Source of the DNA: Lysobacteraceae bacterium
GTDB taxonomy: Bacteria; Pseudomonadota; Gammaproteobacteria; Xanthomonadales; Rhodanobacteraceae
Length of the DNA stretch: 39,485 bases
Direction of reading: 5' to 3'
Assembly: GCA_028866435.1 (NCBI GenBank)
Contig: JAGWIC010000020.1
Span: 1-39,485, forward strand
Part shown: one piece after another, positions 7,481 to 18,191 of the stretch
Layout: every line of letters begins with the position of its first letter
Position numbering within the stretch: position 1 is the first letter of the stretch
Notes under the pieces: model-generated
Seen by the model: the letters and a program-made list of their open reading frames with translations, nothing else
Database searches by the model: none
What the model was told of the DNA's origin: nothing
Position numbers and translations under genes: made by a program

Positions 7481-8325
7481 GACAGGCCAAGCGCCGCCGC
7501 GTGGTGCCGCAGATGGTCGTCGATGAAGCTGGCGATGAACCAGTAGCTGTGGTCGTAGCCGGCGTGCCGGCGCAGCAGCAGCGGCTGGCCGGCCTCGGCA
7601 CAGGCCTGGTCGAACAGCTCCGGTTTCAGCTGGGCTTCGAGAAACGGGTCGGCCTCGCCCTGATCGATCAGGATGGTGCCGGCAAAGGTCTGCCGGCGCA
7701 CCAGTTCGCAGGCGTCGTAGTTCGCCCATGCGCCGGTGTCGTTGCCCAGGTAACGCGGCAACGCCTTGTGCCCCCACGGCACCTGGCTGGGCGCCACGAT
7801 CGGCGCGAAGGCCGATGCCGAGCGATAGCGGCCGGGGTGCTTCAGCGCGATCGTCAACGCCCCGTGACCGCCCATGGAGTGGCCGCAGATGCCGCTGCGC
7901 GCGCCATCGACGGCAAACCGCCGCGCCACCAGTGCCGGCAATTCGTCGACCACATAGCTGTGCATGCGAAAACGCGACGCCCACGGCGCCTCGGTGGCAT
8001 CGAGGTAAAAGCCGGCGCCCTCGCCGAACTCCCAGTCGCCGGTGGCACCGTCGAAACCCGTGCCGCGCGGGCTGGTGTCGGGCATCACCAGCACCAGTCC
8101 CAGCGCGGCCGCCAGCCGCTGCGCGCCTGCCTTGATCGTGGCGGTTTCCTCGTTGCAGGTCAGTCCGGCCAGGAAATACAGCACCGGACAGCGCTGCCGG
8201 GCCGCCTGCGGCGGTTGGTACACGGCAAAGCGCATCGGGCCGGCGCAGGTCTCGGAGTGATGCCGGTAGATGCCCTGCACACCGCCATGCAAGCGCTGCT
8301 CGGAGATGGTTTCAAACATGTCCAT
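7477..8325 (-). CDS. fghA: S-formylglutathione hydrolase
   Basis: A 282-residue alpha/beta-hydrolase (esterase D family) that splits S-formylglutathione to formate and glutathione, the second step of glutathione-dependent formaldehyde detoxification. The nucleophile is Ser150 in GHSMGG, with Asp226 (DQGEADPFL) and His259 (GYDHSYW) completing the triad; VLYFLAGLTCNEE and MPDTSPRG are family signatures. Start at ATG with GAGAGGA about 7 bases upstream. The usual partner, class III alcohol dehydrogenase, is not in the window. Its stop overlaps the start of the GNAT gene. Confidence 0.95.
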   Translation of the reverse strand: MDMFETISEQRLHGGVQGIYRHHSETCAGPMRFAVYQPPQAARQRCPVLYFLAGLTCNEETATIKAGAQRLAAALGLVLVMPDTSPRGTGFDGATGDWEFGEGAGFYLDATEAPWASRFRMHSYVVDELPALVARRFAVDGARSGICGHSMGGHGALTIALKHPGRYRSASAFAPIVAPSQVPWGHKALPRYLGNDTGAWANYDACELVRRQTFAGTILIDQGEADPFLEAQLKPELFDQACAEAGQPLLLRRHAGYDHSYWFIASFIDDHLRHHAAALGLS

Positions 8326-8383
8326 GGCCAATCCTCTCGGGGTGCATGCGTCGGCGACCCGCACAGCCGCGCCAGCGGGACGA

Positions 8384-8430
8384 TCCGTTCAGGTCGTACC
8401 GTCACCCAGGCATGCGGGGACTGGTAGAAT
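8384..8430 (+). promoter_or_regulatory. Candidate deaD promoter region
   Basis: A -10-like TAGAAT lies at 8425-8430, and the 13-mer TCCGTTCAGGTCG at 8384-8396 is shared with the rhlE upstream region. No clear -35 box was found. The pairing is suggestive only. Confidence 0.35.
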
Positions 8431-8483
8431 AACTGTCTTGCGCGTCTCTTTCCCGACGCTGCCATCCGTGTCGAGGTTTCCCC

Positions 8484-10367
<1,884 letters not shown>

Positions 10368-10441
10368 CACGCCGCGCCGCCCGGACAACGGCGGCGCGAC
10401 GACGTACCATCGGCCGTTCGTCCCGCGAGCGAGCCCGGCCG

Positions 10442-12064
10442 ATGTCCAGTCCTACCCGCGAACCGCAACCGCCGCACGGCGCCGAACCGCGCCTGAGCGG
10501 CCTGCCGCCCGCCGGCCTGCAGCCGCTGCGGGCCGCGGCGCTGGCGATACGCGCGGGGGACGAAACGACGGCGCGGCAGGCACTCGATGCGGCGCTCGCC
10601 ATCGCGCCAGGGCACCCCGAGGTGCTGCGCCTGTCGGGCCTGCTGCACCTGCGCGCGCAGCGGCATGACCAGGCCCTGGCCGAATTGCGGCGGGTCGTCG
10701 CGCAATGGCCCGACTACGCGCTGGCCTGGTCCGACCTCGGCAATGCGCAACAGGCCCACGACATGGTCGAGGCCGCCTTCGCCAGCTGGCGGCAGGCCTG
10801 CGCGCTGGCACCGGCCGCGCCGATGCCGTGGTTCAACCTCGGGCGCAACCTGCAGCAGCATGGCGACACCGCGGCAGCGATCGACGCCCTGCAACGGGCG
10901 CATCAGCTGGCGCCGGATTTTCCGCCCGCGCTGATCCTGCTGGGCGACGCACTGGTGCATGCCGGGCGCTTCGACGAGGCCTGCGCGCGCTACCGCGCGG
11001 CACTCTCGCTGCATCCGGCCTGCGGCGATGCCTGGCGCGGCCTGGCCAACATCAAGACCCGACCGCTGTCGGCAGCCGACCGCGAGCAGCTGGACGCCCA
11101 GCTGCGGCATCCGGGTCTGGCGCCCGCCGACCGCATCGCGATGGGTTTCGCCCTGGGCAAGCTGTGCGAGGACCAGGGCCTGTATCAGCCCGCGTTCGCC
11201 GCGCTGCAGGCCGCCAACGCGCTGCAGCGCCGGCTCGCGCCGTGGGACGCCGGCGCCTTTCACGCCCACGCCGAGGCCATGCTCGCGGCCGGCACCAGGC
11301 TGGCGCGCGCCCGCGACGAAACGCTGGGCCGCGAAGCGATCTTCATCGTCGGCCTGCCCCGCTCGGGCTCGACCCTGTTCGAGCAGATCCTGGCCAGCCA
11401 CGCCGAGGTCGAGGGCGCCAGCGAGCTGCCGGAGCTGGAGCGGACGCTCAACGAGGAATCCTCGCGCCGACGCCAGCCGCTGCTGCAATGGATGGGCGCG
11501 GCGAGCGCCGGCGACTGGCAACGGCTGGGGCGGCGCTACCTGGAACTCACCCGCCGCTGGCGCCGGCACAAGCCGCGGCATACCGACAAGCTGCCGTCGA
11601 ACTGGCTGCTCGCCGGCGTACTTGGCGCGATGCTGCCGGGCGCACGCATCGTCGACGCCCGCCGCGATCCGCTGGAAGCGGGCTGGTCCTGCTACAAGCA
11701 GCAGTTCTACCGGCTGCCGCATTTCGCCTGCACGCTGACCGACATCGCCGCCTATATCCGCGACTACGAGCGGGTCATGGCCGCGTGGCAGGCGACCGGG
11801 CCGCAGCGCATCCGCATCCAGCGCTACGAGGCGCTGCTGGCCGAGCCCGAGCGCGAAATCCGCGACCTGCTGGCGTTCTGCGGGTTGCCGTTCGACCCCG
11901 CCTGCCTCGACTACCACCGCGCGCAGCGCAGCGTGCGCACCGCCAGCGCGGCCCAGGTACGCCAGCCGCTGCAACGCGATACCGCACGCGCCGGCCGCTA
12001 CGGCGCCCTGCTCGATCCGCTGCGCTCCGGCCTGGGCCTGCCGACGCACGACACCCGGTTGTAG
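10442..12064 (+). CDS. Tetratricopeptide-repeat sulfotransferase
   Basis: A 540-residue two-part protein. Residues about 25-270 are TPR helices (ARQALDAALAIAPGHPEVLRL, ALAWSDLGNAQQAHDMVEAAF, PWFNLGRNLQQHGDTAAAIDAL, ALILLGDALVHAGRFDEA). Residues about 300-520 are a PAPS-dependent sulfotransferase domain with the 5'-phosphosulfate loop FIVGLPRSGSTLFEQIL (from residue 301) and a 3'-phosphate-binding segment RIVDARRDPLEAGWSCYKQQF. Such fusions are common in Xanthomonadales, and their acceptor is unknown; the TPR part may bind a protein substrate. The start is an ATG 74 bases after deaD. The stop codon TAG falls inside the left arm of a REP palindrome. Confidence 0.88.
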   Translation: MSSPTREPQPPHGAEPRLSGLPPAGLQPLRAAALAIRAGDETTARQALDAALAIAPGHPEVLRLSGLLHLRAQRHDQALAELRRVVAQWPDYALAWSDLGNAQQAHDMVEAAFASWRQACALAPAAPMPWFNLGRNLQQHGDTAAAIDALQRAHQLAPDFPPALILLGDALVHAGRFDEACARYRAALSLHPACGDAWRGLANIKTRPLSAADREQLDAQLRHPGLAPADRIAMGFALGKLCEDQGLYQPAFAALQAANALQRRLAPWDAGAFHAHAEAMLAAGTRLARARDETLGREAIFIVGLPRSGSTLFEQILASHAEVEGASELPELERTLNEESSRRRQPLLQWMGAASAGDWQRLGRRYLELTRRWRRHKPRHTDKLPSNWLLAGVLGAMLPGARIVDARRDPLEAGWSCYKQQFYRLPHFACTLTDIAAYIRDYERVMAAWQATGPQRIRIQRYEALLAEPEREIRDLLAFCGLPFDPACLDYHRAQRSVRTASAAQVRQPLQRDTARAGRYGALLDPLRSGLGLPTHDTRL

Positions 12065-12160
12065 GAGCCCGCTCGCGGGCGATGCCTTTGCTCGTGCGAA
12101 TCCCGAATCCCGAATCCCGAATCCCGGCTTTTAAAGCATCGCCCGCGAGCGGGCTCCTAC
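12061..12160. repeat. REP-type palindrome pair with internal heptamer repeat
   Basis: Two 25-base arms, 12061-12085 (beginning GTAGGAGCCCGC) and 12136-12160, are perfect inverted copies. Each arm contains its own small palindrome GCCCGC-TC-GCGGGC. Between them lie four perfect tandem copies of GAATCCC (12098-12125). Elements beginning GTAGGAGCC are frequent intergenic repeats in Xanthomonadales. The left arm supplies the stop codon of the sulfotransferase gene. It could act as a transcription stop or an mRNA stabiliser. Confidence 0.9.
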
Positions 12161-12265
12161 GTGGGACGCGATGTCCGATACGGGCAACACTGCGTTCGCT
12201 GGCGGGAAAGCTGCAAATTGCCTACGTGCCATCATCATGGCGCGATGGATACCCGTGGAGCGCCC

Positions 12266-13063
12266 GTGACCACCCTGCCCAGCCTGTACATCTCGCATGG
12301 CTCGCCGATGACCGCGCTGCAGCCCGGCCTCACCGGCCAGCGGCTGGCCGAACTGGCCGCCGTGCTGCCGCGCCCCAGGGCCATCGTGATGGCCAGCGCG
12401 CACTGGCTGTCGCGCCGGCCGCAGGTCGGTGCCGCGACGCAGCCGCAGACCCTCCACGATTTCGGCGGCTTTCCCGCGCCGCTGTACCGGATGCGCTACC
12501 CCGCACCCGGCGATCCGGCGCTGGCCGGGCGGGTCGCCGAACTGCTGGCGCAGGCCGGGCTGGGCGCGTCCATCGATCCCGAACGCGGCCTCGACCATGG
12601 CGCATGGGTGCCGCTGCACCTGCTGTATCCGGCCGCCGACATCCCGGTGGTACCGGTCTCGATCCAGCCCGAACCCGCCGAATCGAATCCGGGCCCCGCG
12701 CACCAGTACGCCCTGGGCCAGGCGCTGGCGCCGCTGCGCAAGGAAGGCGTACTGGTGATCGGTTCGGGCAGCATCACCCACAACCTGCACGACCTCGGCG
12801 CCGGCTACAGCGCCCAGCGGCAGGCGCCGTACGTGCAGCCCTTCATCGCGTGGATCGAGCGCAAGCTTGCCGCCGGCGACATCGCCGCCCTGCTCGACTA
12901 CCGCCGCCAGGCACCTTTCGCCGAACGCGCGCATCCCACCGACGAGCACCTGCTGCCGCTGTTTGTCGCCCTGGGCGCGGCCAGCGCCGGGGCGCAGGCC
13001 CGGCGCATCGACGCGGGCATCGACATGGGCCTGCTGGCGATGGACATCTACCGGTTCGATTGA
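12266..13063 (+). CDS. Class III extradiol dioxygenase, DODA/YgiD type (LigB superfamily)
   Basis: A 265-residue protein of the 4,5-DOPA extradiol dioxygenase family. Metal-binding His residues are visible in SHGSPMTAL (His11), ASAHWLSRRP, LDHGAWVPL and SGSITHNL. QTLHDFGGFPAPLYRMRYPAPG is a family signature. These enzymes open catechol-type rings using Fe or Zn; the physiological substrate is often unknown. The GTG start is chosen because GGAG lies 5 bases before it and it leads directly into the conserved N-terminus; an ATG at 12245 without a good RBS is the alternative. The 3' end overlaps the convergent cysteine-cluster gene by 16 bases. Confidence 0.88.
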   Translation: MTTLPSLYISHGSPMTALQPGLTGQRLAELAAVLPRPRAIVMASAHWLSRRPQVGAATQPQTLHDFGGFPAPLYRMRYPAPGDPALAGRVAELLAQAGLGASIDPERGLDHGAWVPLHLLYPAADIPVVPVSIQPEPAESNPGPAHQYALGQALAPLRKEGVLVIGSGSITHNLHDLGAGYSAQRQAPYVQPFIAWIERKLAAGDIAALLDYRRQAPFAERAHPTDEHLLPLFVALGAASAGAQARRIDAGIDMGLLAMDIYRFD

Positions 13064-13449
13064 CGCGCCGCGCCGTGGGCGGATACGGCCACCGGGAGTG
13101 CCGCATCGATCCAGTCCCGCGCCGTCAGCACGGGCAAGCCGTGCGCCAGGCGCGCCTTGTCGCATTGCGCACTGACGGTACCCGCCTCCCACGACGGCGC
13201 CACCTCGCGGCACACCGAAGGGCGCTGCGCATAGATGCTGCAATGCGCCGCCTCGCCGACCGTACCCCGCAGCGCGATGCAGCGCCTGCCGGCCGCATCG
13301 CTGCAACGCATCGACAGGCGGTGCGGATCGAGCCTTTCGGTCAGCGCGGGCGGCACCGGGCCAGCCAGCGCCGGCTCGGCTTCCGACCAGTGGAAGGCGA
13401 CCCGATAGATCGAGCAACAGGCGCCGCAGCGCAGGCAGGGGTGGCTCAT
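13048..13449 (-). CDS. YkgJ-family cysteine-cluster protein
   Basis: A 133-residue protein with the zinc/iron-chelating YkgJ pattern: MSHPCLRCGACC at the start (Cys5, Cys8, Cys11, Cys12), and later Cys residues in SMRCSD, RRCIAL, HCSIYAQRPSVCREV and SAQCD. The cysteines probably hold an Fe-S cluster or Zn. Biochemical function is not known for the family. The start is placed at the ATG immediately before HPCLRC; four additional codons are open upstream. The end overlaps the dioxygenase gene tail-to-tail. Confidence 0.88.
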   Translation of the reverse strand: MSHPCLRCGACCSIYRVAFHWSEAEPALAGPVPPALTERLDPHRLSMRCSDAAGRRCIALRGTVGEAAHCSIYAQRPSVCREVAPSWEAGTVSAQCDKARLAHGLPVLTARDWIDAALPVAVSAHGAARQSNR

Positions 13450-13504
13450 CGCGCCCGCCACGGCGCGCGGCCCGCCGGCGACCGGGGCCTGGCCGGCCTC
13501 GCGT

Positions 13505-14365
13505 TCACGGTTCGCCGGCGAAGGTGTTGCACTGGTCCATGTCGCCGCTGCTGAAACCGGTCTTGAACCACTTCACCCGCTGCGCCGAGGTGCCATGGGT
13601 GAAGGTATCCGGGCGCACCGTGCCCTGCGCCTGCTGCTGCAGGGCGTCGTCGCCGATGTGACTGGCCGCGTTGAGGGCCGACTCGATATCGCCCGGCTGC
13701 AGCCAGTTGAGCTGTTGCTGGCTGTGGTAGGCCCACACGCCGGCATAGCAGTCGGCCTGCAGTTCCTGCCGCACCGACAGGCCGTCGGCGCCATCCATCG
13801 GCACCCCGCGGCGGCGCGCCGCCGCGACCTTGTCGAACACCCCGGTCAGCTTCTGCACGTGATGGCCGACCTCGTGCGCAATCACGTAGGCGCGGGCGAA
13901 GTCGCCGGAGGAATGCAGCTCGTCCTGCAACTGCTGGAAGAACGACACGTCCAGGTACACCTTCTGGTCGGCCGGGCAGTAGAACGGGCCCACCGCCGCG
14001 CTGGCGCCGCCGCAGGCGGTGTTCACGCTGCCGCTGAACAGGTGCAGCTTGGGGTCGAGGTAAGTCATGCCCCGCGCCTGGAAGATCGGCCCCCAGGTTT
14101 CCTCGGTGGAATGCAGCACGGCGCTGACGAAGGCCTTCTGCCCGGGGTCGACCTGTGCCGGCGCGCTTGGCCCGGCGACGGGGTTCTGCTGGCCGCCCTG
14201 GTCGAGCAGGGCCAGCGGGTTCTTGAAAAAGATCCAGCCCAGGACCGCCAGCACGACCAGCCCGAGCAGGCTCGTCGGGCGGCCGCCGCCAAATCGCGGA
14301 CCGCCGCCACCGCCGCCCTGGTCCACCTCGACATTGTCGCTGCTGCCGCCTTTTTGCCAATCCAT
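13505..14365 (-). CDS. Neutral zinc metallopeptidase, YpfJ/KPN_02809 family
   Basis: A 286-residue putative zinc peptidase. An N-terminal Gly-rich cytoplasmic segment (VDQGGGGGGPRFGGG) is followed by one membrane span (about 31-47, SLLGLVVLAVLGWIFF). The outer domain has HEVGHH (His164, Glu165, His168 of HExxH), FYCPADQKVYLD, and QELQADCYAGVWAYH, where Glu/Asp may provide the third ligand. CGG and QCNTF cysteines may form a disulfide. The domain should face the periplasm. The natural substrate is unknown. It is a single gene with its own upstream gap. Confidence 0.92.
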   Translation of the reverse strand: MDWQKGGSSDNVEVDQGGGGGGPRFGGGRPTSLLGLVVLAVLGWIFFKNPLALLDQGGQQNPVAGPSAPAQVDPGQKAFVSAVLHSTEETWGPIFQARGMTYLDPKLHLFSGSVNTACGGASAAVGPFYCPADQKVYLDVSFFQQLQDELHSSGDFARAYVIAHEVGHHVQKLTGVFDKVAAARRRGVPMDGADGLSVRQELQADCYAGVWAYHSQQQLNWLQPGDIESALNAASHIGDDALQQQAQGTVRPDTFTHGTSAQRVKWFKTGFSSGDMDQCNTFAGEP

Positions 14366-14484
14366 AGGTCCCCCATCTGTGGCACGCGCCCGGTCGTCGC
14401 CAGCGGACGATAACCCGAGGCCGCGGACAACACCACGCCCGCCGACCCCGCTAAAGTGGGCTTCACCTTTGCGAGGACAACCGT

Positions 14485-14877
14485 ATGACCCATCTGCCTG
14501 CCCTGGTCACCCTGCTCACCATCCTGCTGCTGTTCGGCACCGCCTGGGCGGTCGGCAGCGCCCGCAGCCGGTACGGCATCAAGGCGCCGGCCACCAGCGG
14601 CGACCCGGCGTTCGAGCGCGCCTATCGGGTACAGATGAACACGCTGGAGCAGACCGTGATGTTCCTGCCCACGCTGTGGCTGGCCGCGCAATACGGCTTC
14701 GGCGGCTGGGCCGGCATCGCCGGCCTGGTCTGGCTGGCCGGGCGGGTGTGGTACGCCGCCGCCTACCTGAAGGATGCCGCCAAGCGCGGCCCCGGGTTCA
14801 CGCTGGCCTCGGCGGGCTGGCTGGCCTTGCTGCTGATGGCGGGCTTCGGCGTGGCACGCGCGCTGGTGGCCGGCTGA
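14485..14877 (+). CDS. MAPEG-family membrane protein
   Basis: A 130-residue protein with about four membrane spans. The MAPEG (membrane-associated eicosanoid/glutathione metabolism) pattern is visible: RAYRVQMNTLEQTVMFLPTLWLAAQY, then WLAGRVWYAAAYLKDAAKRGPGF. Family members can be glutathione transferases or peroxidases, but bacterial ones of this kind are mostly uncharacterised. An ATG with GCGAGGA upstream supports the start. Its stop abuts the stop of the convergent TerC/CBS gene with no spacer. Confidence 0.88.
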   Translation: MTHLPALVTLLTILLLFGTAWAVGSARSRYGIKAPATSGDPAFERAYRVQMNTLEQTVMFLPTLWLAAQYGFGGWAGIAGLVWLAGRVWYAAAYLKDAAKRGPGFTLASAGWLALLLMAGFGVARALVAG

Positions 14878-16458
14878 TCAGCGCGATCGCGCCGCCCTGC
14901 CTTCGGCCTGCACCACCCGCAGGCGCTCGATGCGGGCACCGTCCATCGCCAGGACCTCGACCCGCCACCCCTCGCTGATGAAGCTTTCGCCGGCCACCGG
15001 CAGGCGGCCCAGCCGCTGCAACACCAGCCCGGCAAGGGTCGAGAAACTGTCGTCGTCGCCCAGCCGCTGTCCCAGCAGCTGTTCGGCGCGGCGCAGGTCG
15101 AGGCTGGCGTCGAACAACCAGGCGCCGTCCTCCTCCTGCGTGGCCGAGGGGTCGCTGCCGAGCTCGTCGGGGAATTCGCCGGCGATCACCTCGAGCACGT
15201 CGCCCGGGGTGACCAGCCCCAGCAGGCTGCCGTATTCGTCCACCACCAGCGCGACCTGCAGGGGCGCACGGCGAAACTCCTCGATCAGCCGCAGTACGCT
15301 CAGCGACTCCAGCACCATCAGCGGCCGGCGCACCACGCTGTCCAGCTCGATGCGGCCATGATCGAGCAGGCTGCCGATCAGGTCGCGGGTCGAGGCCACG
15401 CCGATCAGACCGTCCAGGTCGGCATGCGCCAGCGGCAACCAGTCATGCCCGGCGGCGGCCAGCTCGGCGCGCACGGCGGGGACATCGTCGGACGGGTCGA
15501 TCCAGCGGATTTCCGGACGCGGGGTCATGATCGAACGCACCGGGCGCTGGGCCAGGTCGAGCACACCCTGCACCATCGCCAGCTCGTCCTTGCCGAACAC
15601 CGCCGGGCTGGCCGCCGCGTCGTCGGTGGACGCCGGCTTGGCCGGCTCGCCGACATCTTCCGGCTCGCCCGCGCCCAGCAGGCGCAACACCGCCCTGGCC
15701 GTGCGGTCGCGCAGGTGCCGCGCGCCGCCGAGCAGGCTGCGCCGGCGGTGGCGCCGCATGGCCTGGTTGAATGCCTCGACCATGATCGAGAAGCCGATCG
15801 CGGCATACAGATAGCCCTTGGGCACATGGACGCCGAAAGCCTCGGCCACCAGGCTGAAGCCGATCATCAGCAGGAACGCCAGGCACAGCACGATCACCGT
15901 CGGCCGCGCGTTGACGAACGCGGTCAGCGGCTTGCTGGCGCTGATCATCAGCACCATCGCCAGCACCACCGCAATCATCATCACCGACAGCTGCTCGACC
16001 ATGCCGACGGCGGTGATCACCGCATCGAGCGAGAACACCGCATCCAGCGCCACGATCTGTGCCACCACCAGCCAGAAACGCGCCCTCACGCGGGCGCCAT
16101 CGGCGTGCTCGTCGCCGACCTCTAGCCGCTCGTGCAGCTCCAGCGTGGCCTTGAACAACAGGAACATGCCGCCGAACAGCAGGATGATGTCGCGCCACGA
16201 CAGTGTGAAACTCTGCCAGCTCAGCACTGGTGCCGTGAGCTTCACCAGCGCGCTCATCACCGCCAGCAGCAGCAGGCGCATCAGCAGGGCAATCGCCAAG
16301 CCACTGACGCGCGCCCGGTCGCGCTGCCCGGACGGCAGCTTGTCGGCGAGGATCGCCACGAACACCAGGTTGTCGATGCCGAGGACCACCTCCAGCACCA
16401 CCAGGGTCAGCAATCCCGCCCAGGCGGTGGGGTCGGCCAGCCAGTCGAAAGCGAACAT
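14878..16458 (-). CDS. TerC-family integral membrane protein with CBS pair and CorC/HlyC domain (YoaE-like)
   Basis: A 526-residue membrane protein. Residues 1-235 form the TerC domain with about seven spans and acidic metal-site motifs ([43 protein letters not shown]). Next come two CBS domains (starting around [16 protein letters not shown]; later [37 protein letters not shown]), and a C-terminal CorC/HlyC transporter-associated domain ([17 protein letters not shown]). TerC proteins move or traffic metals such as Mn2+; CBS pairs sense nucleotides. The start fits [13 protein letters not shown] of homologues. Substrate is inferred. Confidence 0.92.
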   Translation of the reverse strand: MFAFDWLADPTAWAGLLTLVVLEVVLGIDNLVFVAILADKLPSGQRDRARVSGLAIALLMRLLLLAVMSALVKLTAPVLSWQSFTLSWRDIILLFGGMFLLFKATLELHERLEVGDEHADGARVRARFWLVVAQIVALDAVFSLDAVITAVGMVEQLSVMMIAVVLAMVLMISASKPLTAFVNARPTVIVLCLAFLLMIGFSLVAEAFGVHVPKGYLYAAIGFSIMVEAFNQAMRRHRRRSLLGGARHLRDRTARAVLRLLGAGEPEDVGEPAKPASTDDAAASPAVFGKDELAMVQGVLDLAQRPVRSIMTPRPEIRWIDPSDDVPAVRAELAAAGHDWLPLAHADLDGLIGVASTRDLIGSLLDHGRIELDSVVRRPLMVLESLSVLRLIEEFRRAPLQVALVVDEYGSLLGLVTPGDVLEVIAGEFPDELGSDPSATQEEDGAWLFDASLDLRRAEQLLGQRLGDDDSFSTLAGLVLQRLGRLPVAGESFISEGWRVEVLAMDGARIERLRVVQAEGRAARSR

Positions 16459-16610
16459 GAGCGGGTGCCGCGGCACCCCGACCCTCCTCGAAAAGTCCGC
16501 CCCACTATACAGCCCCACCCCACCGGCCCAGGCCGATCGGCCCATTGCACCGATGCCGTCGCAGGCGCTAGCGTGGCCACTGTCGACGAGACAGATCGCC
16601 CGCGCCAGCC

Positions 16611-17486
16611 ATGCCCGCCATCGAAGGACCCCGCCCCGTGAACGTCTCCGCCGACGCCGTCGCGATGCCGCCACCCCTGCCGTCACGGCGACCCTCGCTG
16701 CGCGAGGCGCTGGGCATGCTGGCGTTGTACTTCGGCCTGCAGATGCTGGTCGGGATGGTGATCGCGCTGCTGCTGGGGCTGGTGCTGGGCATCCGCTTTG
16801 CCGCGCAGGGCGGCAACGTCGCCGAACTGGTGAAGGCGGCCATCGCGCGGCCGGACACCGTGGCCGCCTCGATGGCCGCCACCCTCGTGTTCACCGCGTC
16901 GATCACCCTGTGGCTGGTGCGTCGGTTGTGGCCCGGGCCATGGCGACTGGCGTCGGCGCTCGATGGCTTCGGCCTCGTCCGCCCGTCGCATGCGGCGTTC
17001 TACGCGGCGGCGATGCTGCTCGGGGTGGCCACGCCCTTTCTCGGCGGCGCACTGACCCAATGGCTGGCGCACGGGCAGCCGGTCACCCAGGAAGTCGCCC
17101 AGCTCGGCCGCCAGGCATCCCTGCTCAGCCGCCTGGCGCTGGCCGGGGTCGCCGTGTCGCTGGGGCCGCTGGTGGAGGAAGTACTGTTTCGAGGCGTGCT
17201 GCTCAGCGCGCTGCTGGGCTGGCACCGCGGCCCCGCCATCCACCGCGGCTATTCCCGCCCGCGCCTGCTGGCCGCGGTGGCGATCAGCGCCGGCCTGTTC
17301 GGGCTGGTCCATCTGCCGGAGCTGGGTTACCTCTGGTACGCCGTACCCAATCTGGTGCTGCTGGGCGTGGCCGCGGCGTGGCTGCGACTGCAATCGGGCT
17401 CGATCTGGCCGGCGGTGCTGGCGCACAGCGCCAACAACCTGGTGGCGGTGGCCGGCTGGTTCCTGGCCACGCACCCGAGTCACTGA
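16611..17486 (+). CDS. CPBP-family intramembrane metalloprotease
   Basis: A 291-residue membrane protein of the CAAX-protease/bacteriocin-processing (CPBP/ABI) family. About six to eight hydrophobic spans. Motif 1 EEVLFRG (Glu189, Glu190, Arg194), motif 2 FGLVH (His234) and motif 3 HSANN (His272, Asn276) are intact, so it is probably an active glutamate-type intramembrane protease. Substrate unknown. The start is uncertain: ATG 16611 has no clear RBS, while GTG 16638 follows AAGGA by about 10 bases. It is divergent from the TerC gene. Confidence 0.88.
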   Translation: MPAIEGPRPVNVSADAVAMPPPLPSRRPSLREALGMLALYFGLQMLVGMVIALLLGLVLGIRFAAQGGNVAELVKAAIARPDTVAASMAATLVFTASITLWLVRRLWPGPWRLASALDGFGLVRPSHAAFYAAAMLLGVATPFLGGALTQWLAHGQPVTQEVAQLGRQASLLSRLALAGVAVSLGPLVEEVLFRGVLLSALLGWHRGPAIHRGYSRPRLLAAVAISAGLFGLVHLPELGYLWYAVPNLVLLGVAAAWLRLQSGSIWPAVLAHSANNLVAVAGWFLATHPSH

Positions 17487-17517
17487 CTGGCCGGCCGGCC
17501 CCCGGGCCGTCGCCGAT

Positions 17518-18090
17518 TCAGGCGGCGCCGAACGCCGACAGCAGCCGCGCCGTCTCGAACAGCGGCAGGCCCATCACGCCCGAATAGCTTCCCTCCAGGT
17601 GCTCGATCAGCGCCGCCGCGCCGCCCTGGATCGCGTACGCGCCGGCCTTGCCGAACGGCTCGCCGGTGGCGACGTAGCGGGCGATGCGCTGCTCGTCCAG
17701 CCGCGCAAAGCGGACCCGCGACACGCACACCTCGCCCTGCGCGCGCCGCGGCGTCATCAGCCACACCGCGGAAATCACCTCATGCACGCGCCCCGACAGG
17801 CGCTTCAGCATGGCGGCCGCGTCGGCGGCGTCGCGCGGCTTGCCGAACACCTCGCCGTCCAGCACCACCTCGGTATCCGCGCCCAGGACCAGCGCGTCGT
17901 CACGGTCACCGGCGGGCAATGCCGCCAGCCCGGCCTGCGCCTTGTCCCGCGCCACGCGCTCGACATAGGCCCGCGGCGTCTCGCCGGGATCGCGCTGTTC
18001 CGGCACGTCCACGTCGAGCAGCGCAAAGCTGGCGCCCAGCTGTTGCAACAGTTCGCGACGACGCGGCGACTGCGAGGCGAGGTAAAGCAT
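17518..18090 (-). CDS. maf: Maf-family nucleotide pyrophosphatase (YhdE type)
   Basis: A 190-residue Maf protein that hydrolyses non-canonical or excess nucleoside triphosphates to monophosphates. N-terminal [14 protein letters not shown] is the phosphate-binding signature, LGADTEVV contains the catalytic Asp72, and [25 protein letters not shown] and [26 protein letters not shown] are characteristic. The Asp-Thr after GA points to the YhdE (dTTP/UTP) rather than the YceF (m7GTP) subgroup. In related bacteria maf follows rlmH directly; here 6 kb of other genes lie between them. Confidence 0.95.
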   Translation of the reverse strand: MLYLASQSPRRRELLQQLGASFALLDVDVPEQRDPGETPRAYVERVARDKAQAGLAALPAGDRDDALVLGADTEVVLDGEVFGKPRDAADAAAMLKRLSGRVHEVISAVWLMTPRRAQGEVCVSRVRFARLDEQRIARYVATGEPFGKAGAYAIQGGAAALIEHLEGSYSGVMGLPLFETARLLSAFGAA

Positions 18091-18137
18091 GCGGGTTCCC
18101 GGCACTGGAGGAGGCGCAAGGATAACCGCTGGCGAAG

Positions 18138-18167
18138 GCCGGCCGCCGCGTTGCCGCGGCGGCCGGC
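18138..18167. terminator. GC-only hairpin downstream of ggt
   Basis: A 13-bp perfect inverted repeat (GCCGGCCGCCGCG, loop TTGC) lies 25 bases beyond the ggt stop and before maf. It has no T tract, so it may be a weak terminator or an RNA-stabilising structure. Confidence 0.4.
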
Positions 18168-18191
18168 GGCTCGTGTCGCGGTCCGCGCCGG

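Noticed and set aside
10373..10398. A 9-bp GC hairpin after deaD considered as a terminator
   Set aside because: It lacks a T tract and the next gene on the same strand starts close by, so termination is not supported.
12098..12125. Four tandem GAATCCC copies considered as a CRISPR or regulatory array
   Set aside because: Units are 7 bases with no spacers; they are the interior of a REP pair.
10705..13554. A 949-codon plus-strand frame overlapping the sulfotransferase and dioxygenase genes
   Set aside because: It is out of frame with both genes, Arg/Ala/Pro-rich and runs through the REP element; a compositional artefact.
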